Source of the DNA: Gari tellinella | Taxonomy: Eukaryota > Mollusca > Bivalvia > Cardiida > Psammobiidae | Assembly: GCA_922989275.2 (NCBI GenBank) | Contig: OV277871.1 | Span: 61,649,848 to 61,713,847 of the forward strand | Direction of reading: 5' to 3' | DNA length: 64,000 nt | Shown here: one piece after another, positions 45,042-56,345 of the stretch | How positions within the stretch are numbered: the stretch's first letter is position 1 | How the letters are laid out: each line of letters opens with the position of its first letter | Position numbers and translations under genes: made by a program | The notes under the pieces: model-generated | What the model saw: only the letters and a program-made list of their open reading frames with translations | Told to the model about the DNA's origin: nothing | The model's database searches: none

Positions 45042-47266
45042 AGCTCACCTGAGCCTCTTCGGCTCAGGTGAGCTGTTGTGATCGCCCGCCGTCCGTCGTC
45101 CGTCTGAGCGCACGAAAGGTCCTTTGTTGGGTAGGGAGAACAATAGATTCCATTCATTCCGTGATTGCCCTATTGTTATTGTTGGGTATTTTAGTGTACT
45201 GTTGGGTACTTTTAAACAAAAAATATACCCAACAAATGTCCAACTGTGAGAACGTCCGTCCGTCTGTCCGCACAACCGAAATGGGTTAGAGGGCCTTTTC
45301 TGGCCAGATAACGGTAAACATAACAAAAGAAGACAATAGAGTTCATTCCGTAACAATAGAATAAGGGGCCGTGGCCCGTTATTCAAACAAAAGAAAATAA
45401 CAAAAGAAAAGGCCCTCTAACCCACTTCGGTGGCACGTCCGTCCGTCTGTCCGTCTGTTCAAATTTACTTCAAGCGACATCTCCTCTGAAACCGCGAGTT
45501 TGAGGGAAAAACTAAATTGCTGACGGTGTTCCTTGGATGCTTCTCTACAGAAATTGTTAAAATAAAATTCATTGGTGGACTACTTAAACAAGTTTTTTGT
45601 AAAAAAACCACTGTTCCCACACCTTAGATATTGCATGAATAGTATCTTCTACTAAATCACTTTCAAAATTGTAAAAAATCAAAACCCTAGGGTCAAATTT
45701 GACTCAACCCTGGCCATATCAGTGCTTTTTGATGCAGGTCTGACAGTAAAAACTCTCTAATGATCCGTTTTTATACAGACCCATTGTATCTTCCAGGCTA
45801 AGAAGCTACCCTTATACTAAATGCAACATTTTTGCAAACAGTTTGGATCCAGGTCAGATGCCACATAATGCTTCATCTAATCTGGATCTAAACTATTTGC
45901 CACTCATTTACATATTTTCTTAATTTAGAAAATATAAGTTATTATTTTTTACATATTTCAGACAACAGTTCAGCATGATAATAGTCATTTCTCTCTGAGA
46001 CCGTCTCCTATTGCATAACTGACCCATAGCTAGCTCTGAACTCAGGTCACTGAGATACATAACAGAAATGATAGTGATGTCTGCTATTTTATGCTCAAGC
46101 ACAACTTAGTTCGAGGCATATTACTTTTGGTCTGTCTGTTTGTTTGTTTGTGTTTTGTTTGTTTGTTTATCTTTCTGTCTATCAGTCCACAATTAATTCT
46201 TGGCCATAAACAGTATGGATCCAGGTCAGATGCCACATAATGCTGCATCTAATCTGGATCCAAACTATTTGCCACTCATTTACATATAGTTTCTTATATT
46301 TAGAAAATGTAAATAATGATATTTATTAACCTATTAACCCATACATATTCCTTTTTATGTCTTTAATTTATTCTTCCACAGAAGAAAATAATTTCACTTT
46401 ATACAGTCATTGTTGTCTTTAACAATTGCTTCAAATGACATCTCCTCATATACCGCTGAAAAGATTGCAACCAAACTTTACACGAATGTTCCTTGGGTCA
46501 AGTTCTTTCAAAATTGTTCAAAGAATTAAAAACAATGTAGAACTCTGGTTGCCATGGCAACCAAGTGAAAAAATAAGGAAATCTTAAAAAATCTTCTTGT
46601 CTGAAACTACAAAGGCCAGATCTTAGACATTTGTCACATAGCATCATCTACAGGTCCTCTATCAAACTACAAACTATGCCCCTGGGGTCAAAATTGGCCC
46701 CGCCCGGGGGGTCACAGTTTAACATAGAGTTATATAGTGAAATTTTCAAACGTCTTCTCCTCTGAAACTAATATGGCCAGAGCTTTGATATCTGGCATGG
46801 TGACACTTTTAGATGTCGTATGCCAATAAGGTTCAAATGGTTCTGGTCGATTGCATATCATCTACAGGTTTGTACAAATTATGCCCCTGGGGTCAAAATT
46901 AGCCCCACTCCGGGGGTCACAGTTTTCAAACGTCTTCTTTTCTGAAGCTAATATAGCCAGAGCTTTGATATTCGGCATGGTGTTACTTCTAGATGTCCTT
47001 TATCTATTTTGTTCAAATGGTTCCAGTCTGTTGCATATGTAGGTCACAGGAGCTAAAAATAGATTTTTTCAATGGAAACTTAAAAAAAATCTTCTTGTCT
47101 AGAACCCTAGTACCCTGATCTTTGCATCATCTACAAGTCCTCTATCAAGATTGTTCAAATTATGCCCCTCGGTAAAAAATGACCCCGTCCTGGACATAAA
47201 TCATTATCTCCATTTTGATGTACAGCTACTCTCAGGTGAGCGACATATGCCCCATGGGGCTCTTGT
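45042..47266 (+). mobile_element. A2 composite element, copy 4
   Basis: It has the A2 module order, with an extra block of about 330 bp just after the 5' palindrome (about 45106-45435) that includes a foldback MITE. X-box at 46547-46562. Ends CTTGT at 47266. The target, seen uninterrupted near 47715-47735 (TTTTTTATTTACATAAAGC), is rejoined without duplication. Confidence 0.87.
45278..45431. mobile_element. Foldback MITE with 25-bp inverted ends
   Basis: The left end starts CCGAAATGGGTTAGAGGGCC and the right end finishes GGCCCTCTAACCCACTTCGG; the pairing extends through CTTTTCT / AGAAAAG. Length 154 bp. The flanks do not give a clear target duplication. Confidence 0.65.
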
Positions 47267-48520
47267 TTACATAAAGCTTGTAAATTGAAATTTCTCAATA
47301 ACTACCAAAGGTATTAACTTGAAACTTTAAATACTTGTTTAGTATCAAAAGGACAACTCATTATTGTCGTCACCCTGTCGTCTGCGGCGGCGTCAGCGTC
47401 TGTGTCGGTTAAGTTTTTAGAATAAGAATTTTGTAAGACATCATTTCTCAATAACTATCAAAGGTATCCATTTGAAACTTGGAATACTTGTTCAGTATCA
47501 AAAGGGCAACTCATTACAACTAGACAGGTAACCCTGAGATTTGTCATTCCAGAGTAATTGCCATTGTTGTATTTACTTAAAATTTGTAAATTGAAATATC
47601 TAAATAACTGTCTAAGGTATTTACTTGAAACTTTAAATACTTGTGTTATATCAAATGGGCAACTCATTAAAACAAGAATGGTGACCGGAGATGTGCCATT
47701 CCAGAGTTATTGCCCTTGTTTTTTATTTACATAAAGCTTGTAAATTGAAATTTCTCAATAACTACCAAAGGTATTAACTTGAAACTTTATATACTTGTTT
47801 AGTATCAAAAGGACAACTCATTAAAAGAAGTCAGGTAACCCTGGGTTTTGTGATTCCAGAGTAATTGCCCTTGTTTTGACTTAGAATGTAATTAGATTTC
47901 TCAATAACTACCATTGGTATTTACCTGAAACTTTGAATACTTGTTCAGTTTCAAAAGGGCATCACCTTACAACAAGGCAGATAACCATGGGATTTGTCAT
48001 TGCAGAGTTATTGACCTTGTTTTTACTCAGAATTTGTATATGAAATTATTCAGTAGCTGTAGAAAGTTATTAATTTCAAACTTCATATATTTGAATACTT
48101 GTTTAGTATTAAAAGGGCAACTCATTACAGCAAGGCAGGTAAAGCTGGCAAAGACATTGTCCTGGTTTTGACTTATATTTTACTTTAAATGGAATGTAGA
48201 CTGTCCAAGTATGTTTGAGTTGTTGTTGCTTACAAACTTCTATGATCAAGAGGGCATTAAACACCCATACACATCCTTTAAGTTTGGAAAATGTAGCCAT
48301 CTCAAGTATACTCAACAAAATTTCTAATCAGTCACCTTATATTTCATTCAGAAAAAGAAATATGAAGAAATAAATAACCATTTAATTGTGTTACAATGTA
48401 ATCAATTTGGAAACAGATTATGACAATTTGTCGGCTATCAGTTTTCCGTTTAAGCTTAAACAACAACTTCTGTGGAGGGACCCCAAATTTTGAAAGTCAC
48501 AGGAGTTCTTAGGTCCAATT

Positions 48521-48925
48521 TTAGTAATGAGTATTGCCCCTGTCAGCTGCAATAACAGTTTCGTATCGACTTCTCATAGACGAGAAGAATTCAGCAAAAG
48601 TATTGACGACCTAACTTTCTTACACATCGACGACGTCACGCTCCAATGAGTCAACGTTTGGAAGCTGAGGTAAGGGATGAACACGTTTCTTGAGAATGTC
48701 CCAAACATGCTCTGTAGCGTTAAACTCATCTGTATCATCAGGTCAAAGCTGTCTGATGATAACTTTATCTTTAAGTAGCCCTCAGCAGTGACTGCCCACC
48801 TCTCGCAGCCGATTACGTACCGTCTTCGGTGTGATGTTACGGCCATGTTGCCCCTTAAGTTGTCTTGCCATCCTTGTAACGGGAAGAAATCTGTCTCTCA
48901 GGTGTGTCACTACAATGTATCGGTC
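48521..48925 (-). pseudogene. Tc1-like transposase remnant
   Basis: From 48925 down, the frame gives DRYIVVTHLRDRFLPV, then QHGRNITPKTVRNRLREVG, the second helix-turn-helix of Tc1 transposases that binds the terminal repeats. A TGA follows. After an internal deletion that removes the first two catalytic aspartates, the frame shifts into NATEHVWDILKKRVHPLPQL, the region of the third acidic catalytic residue. It continues with further stops to RYETVIAADRGNTHY and a TAA at 48521. The normal length is about 340 residues and only about 130 codons remain, so it is inactive. Confidence 0.85.
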
Positions 48926-50040
48926 TTAGGGGTGTCGTTATCCGCCATTTTGGTTTCCTTGGGCGGTCTGCTCTACTTCCGGTGACGTCAAATTCTCGCG
49001 TTATATAGCCTAAATGGTCGAAAGTTTTCGGTTAAAAGTTCTAGCCACATGTAAATTGACGAGACATTTCCTAATATGGAATACATGGAAATATGTCCTG
49101 TTTTGTTTCCACTTCCGGAATTCCTCGGTGGTTGAGTCTTATTTGCCGTAAGGATACACCGACGTGCAACATTCCAACGGCTCTGCCCTTCTCTCCGAGT
49201 AGTATTTTCGCCATTTTAGGTGTTTTTCGGGCTAGGCAGTCATTTGAGATTATACTCGTGTAATATTGCGGACAGATACCTTCTCCCATACTTTACACGT
49301 CCAAATTAAGCTAAACAAGCCACGTGGTTGTTCTGACGTTCACGAAGTAGGACAACGTGTATAAACCCAAAAAGAAGCAGCGCTAACACCCTATCATATT
49401 GTGTGTAAAATATTGTTAAATGGCTGGGTTTTTAAACACGAACGGGTTTAACGAGCGGAAGGCAACCCAAAAACTGGGTTTTTACTAAGGTTGTTTACCT
49501 TGCCAATGTTATGTAAGAAGATAAGGTGTTTTACATAACATTAGTGAGATAAACAGTTGTCAGGATGGACACCACTGACCAAATGGTCAGAAAAAACTAA
49601 ATAAGTAAAACAAAAGAATAAAATCAGTGTTAATCACTTGTATTTTAATCAAACAGTTCTAATCTAATCTAATCTAAAGAATAAAAGCATTATTTACACA
49701 AATGACTAAAGCCAGATTAAGTTAAAATGTGCAGTCTAAATGCAAACAATAATTTAGCAAAAGGATCTAAATAGCAAACAGCCAAAATGCTTAAAGCAAG
49801 AAGTAAAGACCAAAAATGGTGCTAAGTTAAATGGCTTTAAAATGACACACTCAATTTAGAAATGTAGTTAAATAAAGCAGAAAATGTTCCTTAAGTGTAT
49901 TTAAGTAATAAATAAGTTCCACCTAGAAGAACAAAATCCTAACCTGCCAGTGTAAGGCAAGGTAGAATGCATCTTTCTAGTTGGTGGTCTGAGTAAGTGT
50001 GTGTGACAGAGAAATTTCCCTCAATATATAGCCTTTGAGA
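48926..50040. other. Interior of the Tc1-like element, non-coding
   Basis: No gene recognised. Contains a short hairpin around 49505-49545 (TTATGTAAG / CTTACATAA-like) and a TCTAATCTAATCTAATC run near 49661. Confidence 0.35.
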
Positions 50041-50401
50041 TGTGGTGATATGGCCTACTAGTGACAACTCAACTCCAGTACTTCAAGTTAGATACTTTAA
50101 TACATGGCATCACGCCACAATGCGTACCGAGCCTGCCTGGTCTGGTTCTCTAGTCTACTGGACTCCCCATAATGTCCCTGATCTCAATTTTTCTACAGTA
50201 TTTATTATACCTTGCTTAATTGTCGGAACACGCACGACCTGTCAGATTGACAGCTTTGACCTCAACCTGAACGGAGGTGCGTGGATCCTTTGACAGTGAT
50301 ATATCTGTTTATACCGACCTGGCATCTTGGACACACGACCATATTACAATACACAAATACAAGTTCATGCGTGTCAAATGATATTTATTTATATCATCAC
50401 A
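50041..50401 (-). repeat. LTR (3' LTR in element orientation)
   Basis: 361 bp, TG...CA in reverse, with near-palindromic termini TGTGGTGATAT / ATATCATCACA. It lacks the extra GACA and a TACATT insertion seen in the partner copy. Confidence 0.88.
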
Positions 50402-53400
50402 CCTTCCCTCCTCACAATATAATAATCGAAATTTATTATATTATAACAGCACCTGGTACGGCAATATAGACAAATTCCTAACTATATTACCATACAAAAA
50501 AAATTACGATAAACTACAACTACGGCAAAATACAACAATTACTATATACCAATTTTACCAAATACAACACATACTATACAACAAATACTATTTACTAAAT
50601 ACTCTTTACCCCTCCCTATCCATTCCAAAACTGTTAATCTTTAATATTTGTAATTCACTGTTAAAGTCACTAGATAACTTAGGTCCAGGTGTAGGTATCG
50701 TCCGCTGAATGTCTGCTAATATCCATAGTTAAGTTTAAGTCCAGTTGTAGGTATCGTCCGCTGAATGTCTGCTAATATCCATAGTTAAGTTTAAGTCCAG
50801 TTGTAAATCTGATATCTTGTTCCGAAAGTTTTCTCCAACTTCCAAAAATACAGTTGAACTAGCCGGTAGTCTCCGTAATAAAGGTCTGATAGAGTTGTCC
50901 ACTCCTTTGCGTTGATTGCATATTGTCAGACATTTACTTAGTCTCCGGTATATACACACCTGTGTACATTTTAATACATCACTAGTTGCACTCTAATGAA
51001 TCTCACAGTTAGTCCCCAACTCAAATACAATGAGTACCATAGCCAGAGAGATTATTTCTCCGCTAAATTCCTTCCATTTTCCATGTGGTGTCAAGGATAA
51101 TCAGCCTTTGAATGTCTTATTCAAACACGCCATGTTGCTGGCCACCATCTCGAGGACTGTGTAAACCCACTTTGTGCATTCCAAACAGATCAATAATAAT
51201 ACAACCTATTCCTAGTAATTACTCTCATTATTAACAAAGATACTCTCATTATTAATAAAGATACTTTCTGTCTTGAAATATTTGCTATACCACCGAGAAC
51301 TTCCTATTGTTTCCACAAATTTTAACTAATATTCAGTATAGTTACATGACTTTTTTATTGTTAATTAGCATGGCAATGTTTGTTTGTCACGGTTAATTGG
51401 TTAAGCACGTACATTAGTTACATTAGTTATTTAAGTGTTTTTATCCTATGTTGACAGTTGATTAATGTAGTGTTGTGTATTTGGTACACATTTTACCTGT
51501 ACTGCCTGTCACTTTTTATGACATATCCCATGTCGTTTCATATACCCCCAGCCAACTTGTCGAATGTCAGCTATATTGCTTTACATAACTTATGCAAATT
51601 TTACCTGTAACCTACTTACTATAACGTATTTACCAGTATTTTCGTTTGCGCCCTTTTGATAGATTGCTTGTCATATTTTATTGCTTTACTTTGAGAAAAA
51701 GCCTGCTTTATTTGCGTTACTTTATAATCACACTCAATGTTTAACAGTTACAGTGGAATACACATGAAAAGCCAATGACGTCACGCATAAAGGTCACTTG
51801 CCGTATGAGCGAAAGTCTGAATATCAGCCCCCAGGCCCAACAAAGGTTATTTCTCTGCTTTTTCTAAGGCCTATAATATATAAAAGGCGTATGTCGCTTT
51901 TACTGTTAACCACAGGTTAGCATATTTCCCAACCTACACGGTACCTAGTCACAGTTGTGACAGGAAATTGCTAAAAACGAACTTGTTAGTTACTTCTTCT
52001 CGAAGCGTCTAGTGTAAATGGTGAACAATAGTATTCGTGCGTAAAACACCATTTTAACTACTTTTTAGTACTGTCCATCCCGGACGTTTGTTACAAACCA
52101 GACATATTTACTCCCGGCCATATATGCGTGTAGTCATTACCTAACATGGTAAGACCTACTTTAAACTACATTAAATTTCCTATTGCATGTGCCTTACCTC
52201 TGCAGAACAGTCAAACTATTGACAGTCTATCAGTATTTGCTAGATTACCTCAGTTGACAAGTACTTCCTGCATTTATTTATAAGCAATTGCATGTTTCAC
52301 CTGTCAATTCAATTACAGGTAACCGTGATTATTTGACTTTTCTCCTTAACCTTTACCGATCTATCTGACAGATTTTCCCTATTTATAGCTGACTACATTT
52401 TGACTCTGAAAATGTTTTCTGTTCTTATTGTGTACATGTTTCTGACGGCATTCCGTCTCAACCCCTGTTTTAAACCCCATTATTTTACCATCTCGAACAG
52501 ATTAATGTTCTTAAATCTTATTCTACAGTAACCTACCATATGCAAAATTACTTTAATTTGAGTACAATAAGTCGAAATTGTCTAACCCGACCTGTTTTTC
52601 TCCTTTTCAGTACTCTTTCTGATCAACATACAGTTGTGCTGTATGCATGTGTCTTTAGCTTAACTTCTAACAGTTTGCCAGTTGGCCGCAAAAATGACCG
52701 CATTTTTATAATTTTCTGATTTATTTTTCATAGCTTTATTTAGTTAAACAATCACGCTGCAACTTCCTTTTATTATAACCCGTTTGCACAATTAATAATT
52801 ATTCTTTAAAATTTGGTTCTTTTGCTAACTTCAAAACTCTTTCCTGCCGATAACTTGACATTTTGCTAATTACATGTATCTGCTTATTTTTACTAAATAG
52901 CCTACCCAAGCTCTGTTATTTAGACCTGTAGTCGCAAAAGGTGATCGTAATTTCATAGCTCTCTGATACATATTTTATTTCCGCTTTAAACTTTATTCAG
53001 CAAAACGCTCGATAAAATGTCTGCTATAGTTATACACATTTAACACTTTGCTAATCTCCATTTAATTTCTGTTTAGAGTTTATCTATCTCTCTAACCTTT
53101 TGACTCAATTCAACACAATATGTTCCCGTTGTTTTCGCGTTCATTCTTAAAACTTTTTACTTAAGTATGTCGATTCGCATAATTGCTAATAATTTCTTTT
53201 GTTTGAAAATCTCTTACTTTGAGCTGTTTCCAATTTATTCGAAAACAGTGCCATGCTTTGAATTTGCTAACCTAGCCTTTTAACAATTTTTACATTCCCG
53301 TGAAAACTAATATGCTCTCTGTAATACTGCAAGCATTTGAAGACTTAAACATTTTGCAACAATTTTGAAATATTCTGATCTGTCATTTCTAAACACAAAG

Positions 53401-53474
53401 AGTTTCAACAGTACTCACGTTTTCCTCTGGCCTTGTGATCGTATAATTTTGGTCCACGGCTCCAAATTCGTAGG

Positions 53475-53844
53475 TGTGGTGATATGGCCTACTAGTGACA
53501 GACAACTCAACTCCAGTACTTCAAGTTAGATACTTTAATACATGGCATCACGCCACAATGCGTACCGAGCCTGCCTGGTCTGGTTCTCTAGTCTACTGGA
53601 CTCCCCATAATGTCCCTGATCTCAATTTTTCTACAGTATTTATAATACCTTGCTTAATTGTCGGAACACGCACGACCTGTCAGATTGACAGCTTTGACCT
53701 CAACCTGAACGGAGGTGCGTGGATCCTTTGACAGTGATATATCTGTTTATACCGACCTGGCATCTTGGACACACGACCATATACATTTACAATACACAAA
53801 TACAAGTTCATGCGTGTCAAATTATATTTATTTATATCATCACA
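53475..53844 (-). repeat. LTR (5' LTR in element orientation)
   Basis: 370 bp, near-identical to 50041-50401. The differences are a 4-bp indel, a small indel near 53783 and a few base changes, implying a fairly recent insertion. Confidence 0.88.
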
Positions 53845-53848
53845 GAGA

Positions 53849-54960
53849 GAGCCTTCAATCACATGACCCTAAACAAGCCTTCTGATTGGCTGAGGGCAAA
53901 TAATAGCCCTTCCTGTGTTAGGGGCTAAATACAAAATAATTACTTATTATAAAGATACACTCTAAAATACTAAAATGTAGCTCAAATAACAGCTATTAAA
54001 TCAAAACTATCAAATCTATATTCAGAGTGGCCAAATACAATATATAAGTGATGTTTCAAAATATGAGCAGAGAAGGGTCTAGAATTTCTAGACCCAGATA
54101 TCAGCCGAAAATCAGCAAATACACAAAAATACTAATTTATCAAGTTCCCTAAAAATATCTATCATAAACTTCAAACCTTTAGACACATTATGAGTATAAA
54201 TCTAGAATTTATAGTAATTTATTGACAGAGATAAAGCCCCAATTGTAAGACCAAATCATTGCTTTTTCAGCTGTCGGCCATTTTGTATGCCTCTCTTTAC
54301 TAAGGATCTAGCTCCCCAATACAATCAATCTAAATTACAGAATTATCTGGCTCTACTCAAACAAATGAACATGTGATAAACCTTAAGACAACTAAAGTCT
54401 ACATAGTAGGCTTTTAAATGTGTGAAAAACATCCCTGTACAAGGAGATATTGCATTTATTAGTGTCTGAATGGGAGTTCTGGGTCACCTGTCAAATGTAA
54501 ACAGGTCTACATTTGGGCAGGTAACTCAGGATCCAAACAATGTCATCCACCAAAAACTATTAGAAAAGGTAGAAATAAAGTATGAATGCCTAATCAGGCT
54601 GAGCTTCTACTGAATTTATGTTTATTTAATAAGATTTCACTCCTGAGCCAATTTCCTCTATATGGTTATATAGGTGAAAATGGCCAAGATAGAAAATCTC
54701 TATTAAAACACTAAAAATGCAATATCAACCTAAGATATATGCACCGGTAGTTGCGGAAACATATCTCGCAGCTACCGTGACCATAATTACTACTATATTT
54801 GGTCTACAAGTCTAAAGAATCAAAATAAGCAATTTGCTATCTGAGCAGAAATCTGCTCAAGCATGTCAGGTCAACTCCAGTTTTACAACAATATCATAAA
54901 TGTGAACTTAGTATTTAAAGACATATGTAGCTTTAAAAAGTGACCGATTAGAAATTTTGT
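53849..54960. other. Interior of the Tc1-like element, non-coding
   Basis: AT-rich, no ORF of note. A perfect short hairpin GGGTCTAGA-ATT-TCTAGACCC lies near 54076-54096. Confidence 0.35.
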
Positions 54961-55379
54961 TAAGTATATATGAAAGTCGAGCGTCCAGCACCTGTTTGCG
55001 GTGCTCTCTTTAATAAACGCATTGCCTTTGTTGATATTCTGTGAAACTATTCTCAAAACTCGATTCTTACGAATCATTAGTTATCACCTCAGTGATATGA
55101 TAGCTTCGTTCATGCCCAGTAAGTAAACCTGATAATTATAAGATATGATTGAAAGGAGGAAATACATTAGTTTGGATGATATGATGGTTCGGACTTGTAA
55201 TCTAGTCGCATGGGTATACAAACTATTGAAACTAGACTGATATAACTTTCCAGCCAATGAAATATCCCAACAACTGTATGAATGTAGTGAATGTGTTTAT
55301 TTCCAAGATAGGAATTACATTCAGACTAGTATGCTCATTGTTGCCAATTGTTATTTAAAATATATTGGTTTTTTTCCAG

Positions 55380-55425
55380 TTTTGGAGGAGGTTCAAACTT
55401 TTGGGGCGGAACCAAAGAAGTTGAT
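55380..55425 (+). CDS. Type II diacylglycerol kinase, 46-bp exon
   Basis: A pyrimidine tract TTTTTTTCCAG precedes T TTT GGA GGA GGT; the first base completes the Ser codon begun in the exon ending at 38954. The 15 codons that follow encode FGGGSNFWGGTKEVD. This directly continues LNIPS into the conserved GG(T/S)NFWGG(T)KE loop of the accessory domain. The donor is GAT|GTAAGT, phase 0. Such a short exon would be missed by simple ORF searches; its support is the exact frame and motif continuity with exons on both sides. Confidence 0.92.
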
Positions 55426-55439
55426 GTAAGTACATCCAT

Positions 55440-55687
55440 ATTCTGTGGTAAAGTAAAGAAAAATACACATAAATGATCCATATGTGACCCTCTACCAGAT
55501 TTCGTAAAATGATATTGTAATCTTAAAAAAACTTGGCCTCCAGCAAGTGGGGCACAATTTACTTATATTACTGTATAGTAAACACCTTAAAAATCTTCTT
55601 CTCTAAAACTACTTATCCAAATTTGATGTCACCATGACCGTAACCATGGGTACCTGGTGAGTGATTTAGGGCCGTATGCGGCTCTTG
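55440..55687 (+). mobile_element. Family A3 3' fragment next to an exon
   Basis: It starts within 15 bp of the exon donor: one and a half A3 core units (CATGTGACCCTCTACCAGATT type), then ACCTGGTGAGTGATTTAGG, hairpin GCCGTATGCGGC and TCTTGT. The donor site itself is intact. Confidence 0.7.
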
Positions 55688-55805
55688 TATCAGAACTGGT
55701 TAGAAACATGAAAAGGAATCTGTATGAATAAATGAACAAAGCATAAAAAAGGTATCTATATTAGTAAAAGATATAAGCATGAAAAAGTATCTGTATTTGC
55801 ACTTT

Positions 55806-55985
55806 TTAAGCAAGAGTCCCACAACATAAAATCATTAACCTGACCTTTTGTGACATTAACCTGACTATTTCTTGTGTCATTAACCTGGCCAGTTGTATGA
55901 CATAGGGTTATAGGGTTAGCCTTCAGGTCATTCTATTCCAAAGTTAGAGCCAAAAATATGTTATGCTTGTGAGACTAGCCCCACT
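55806..55985. repeat. TTAACCTGGCC repeat-bearing MITE, degenerate copy
   Basis: ACATTAACCTGACTATTTC, CATTAACCTGGCCAGTTG and ACATAGGGTTATAGGG are shared with 4190-4310 and 40885-41000. Ends are not clear. Confidence 0.5.
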
Positions 55986-56103
55986 CAAAAATGAAGAAAA
56001 TATCAAAGGAAAAAGTCACACAATGTACAATTCATTAGAATGTCTGTATGTTCGACCATCCACACTTACAGTACATATTTTGTCTGGCTTACTCCTCCTA
56101 CAG

Positions 56104-56345
56104 TTGCCTCCGTGGCCTAGTGGTATAGTCACTATGACTTACATCACTAAGCTCCTACCTGCTGTGGGTTCCAATCCTAGTCTGGGCATTCAGAATTTTC
56201 ATGTGGGGATGCCTTTCAGCTGGCTTGCGAAAGGTTGGTGGTTCTACCCAGTTGCCGATTTGTAAAAGGGCTTCTTGGATCTATCTCCACCTGTAAATAG
56301 CTGGACGTCACGATATGACTGAAATACTGTTAAAGGCGACGTAAA
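56104..56345 (+). mobile_element. tRNA-derived SINE of molluscan Nin-core type
   Basis: The head GCCTCCGTGGCCTAGTGG (A box) and GTGGGTTCCAATCC (B box) is an RNA polymerase III promoter. The body has GGGGATGCCTTTCAGCTGGC, GAAAGGTTGGTGGTTCTACC and CAGTTGCC, resembling the conserved central (Nin) domain of metazoan SINEs common in molluscs. The tail ends near GTTAAAGGCGACGTAAAATC. About 240 bp. Divergence suggests an old copy. Confidence 0.8.

Larger units (their letters stand above)
50041..53844 (-). mobile_element. Non-coding LTR retrotransposon, 3.8 kb
   Basis: Two direct repeats (50041-50401 and 53475-53844) start TGTGGTGATATGG and end TATATCATCACA. They differ by a few substitutions and small indels. 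GAGA flanks both sides (50037-50040, 53845-53848). Read on the - strand, a purine tract GAGGAGGGAAGG abuts the downstream LTR, and TTTGGAGCCGTGGACC follows the upstream LTR as a possible primer-binding site. The 3.07-kb interior has no gag or pol ORF, so it would depend on enzymes from another element. A 55-bp tandem duplication lies at about 50685-50800. Confidence 0.88.
48311..54964 (-). mobile_element. Tc1/mariner-like element, 6.65 kb with nested LTR retrotransposon
   Basis: The terminal inverted repeats start CTCAACAAAATTTCTAATC (left) and CTTAACAAAATTTCTAATC (right, reversed), about 25 bp with two mismatches. TATA or TA lies on both sides (48307-48310, 54965-54968). Family C sequence is continuous across the two flanks when compared with 62370-62385. 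A Tc1-type transposase remnant lies about 200 bp from the left end with its C-terminus towards that end, the usual arrangement. Confidence 0.75.
44646..55009 (+). mobile_element. Family C element expanded to 10.4 kb by nested insertions
   Basis: The 5' palindrome GCTCGACTTTTG / CAAATAGTCGAGC is followed by GTCGTCACCCTATCGTCTGCG. Core units of about 150 bp follow (GGTATCCATTTGAAACTTGG, AAAAGGGCAACTCATTACA). The 3' end GAAAGTCGAGCGTCCAGCACC, loop, GGTGCTCTC lies at 54972-55009. An internal repeat of the 5' tract occurs at 47364-47410. Insertions: A2 at 45042-47266 and a Tc1-like element at 48311-54964. The complete copy at 61708-62417 shows the uninterrupted sequence at the second insertion point. 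Confidence 0.8.
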
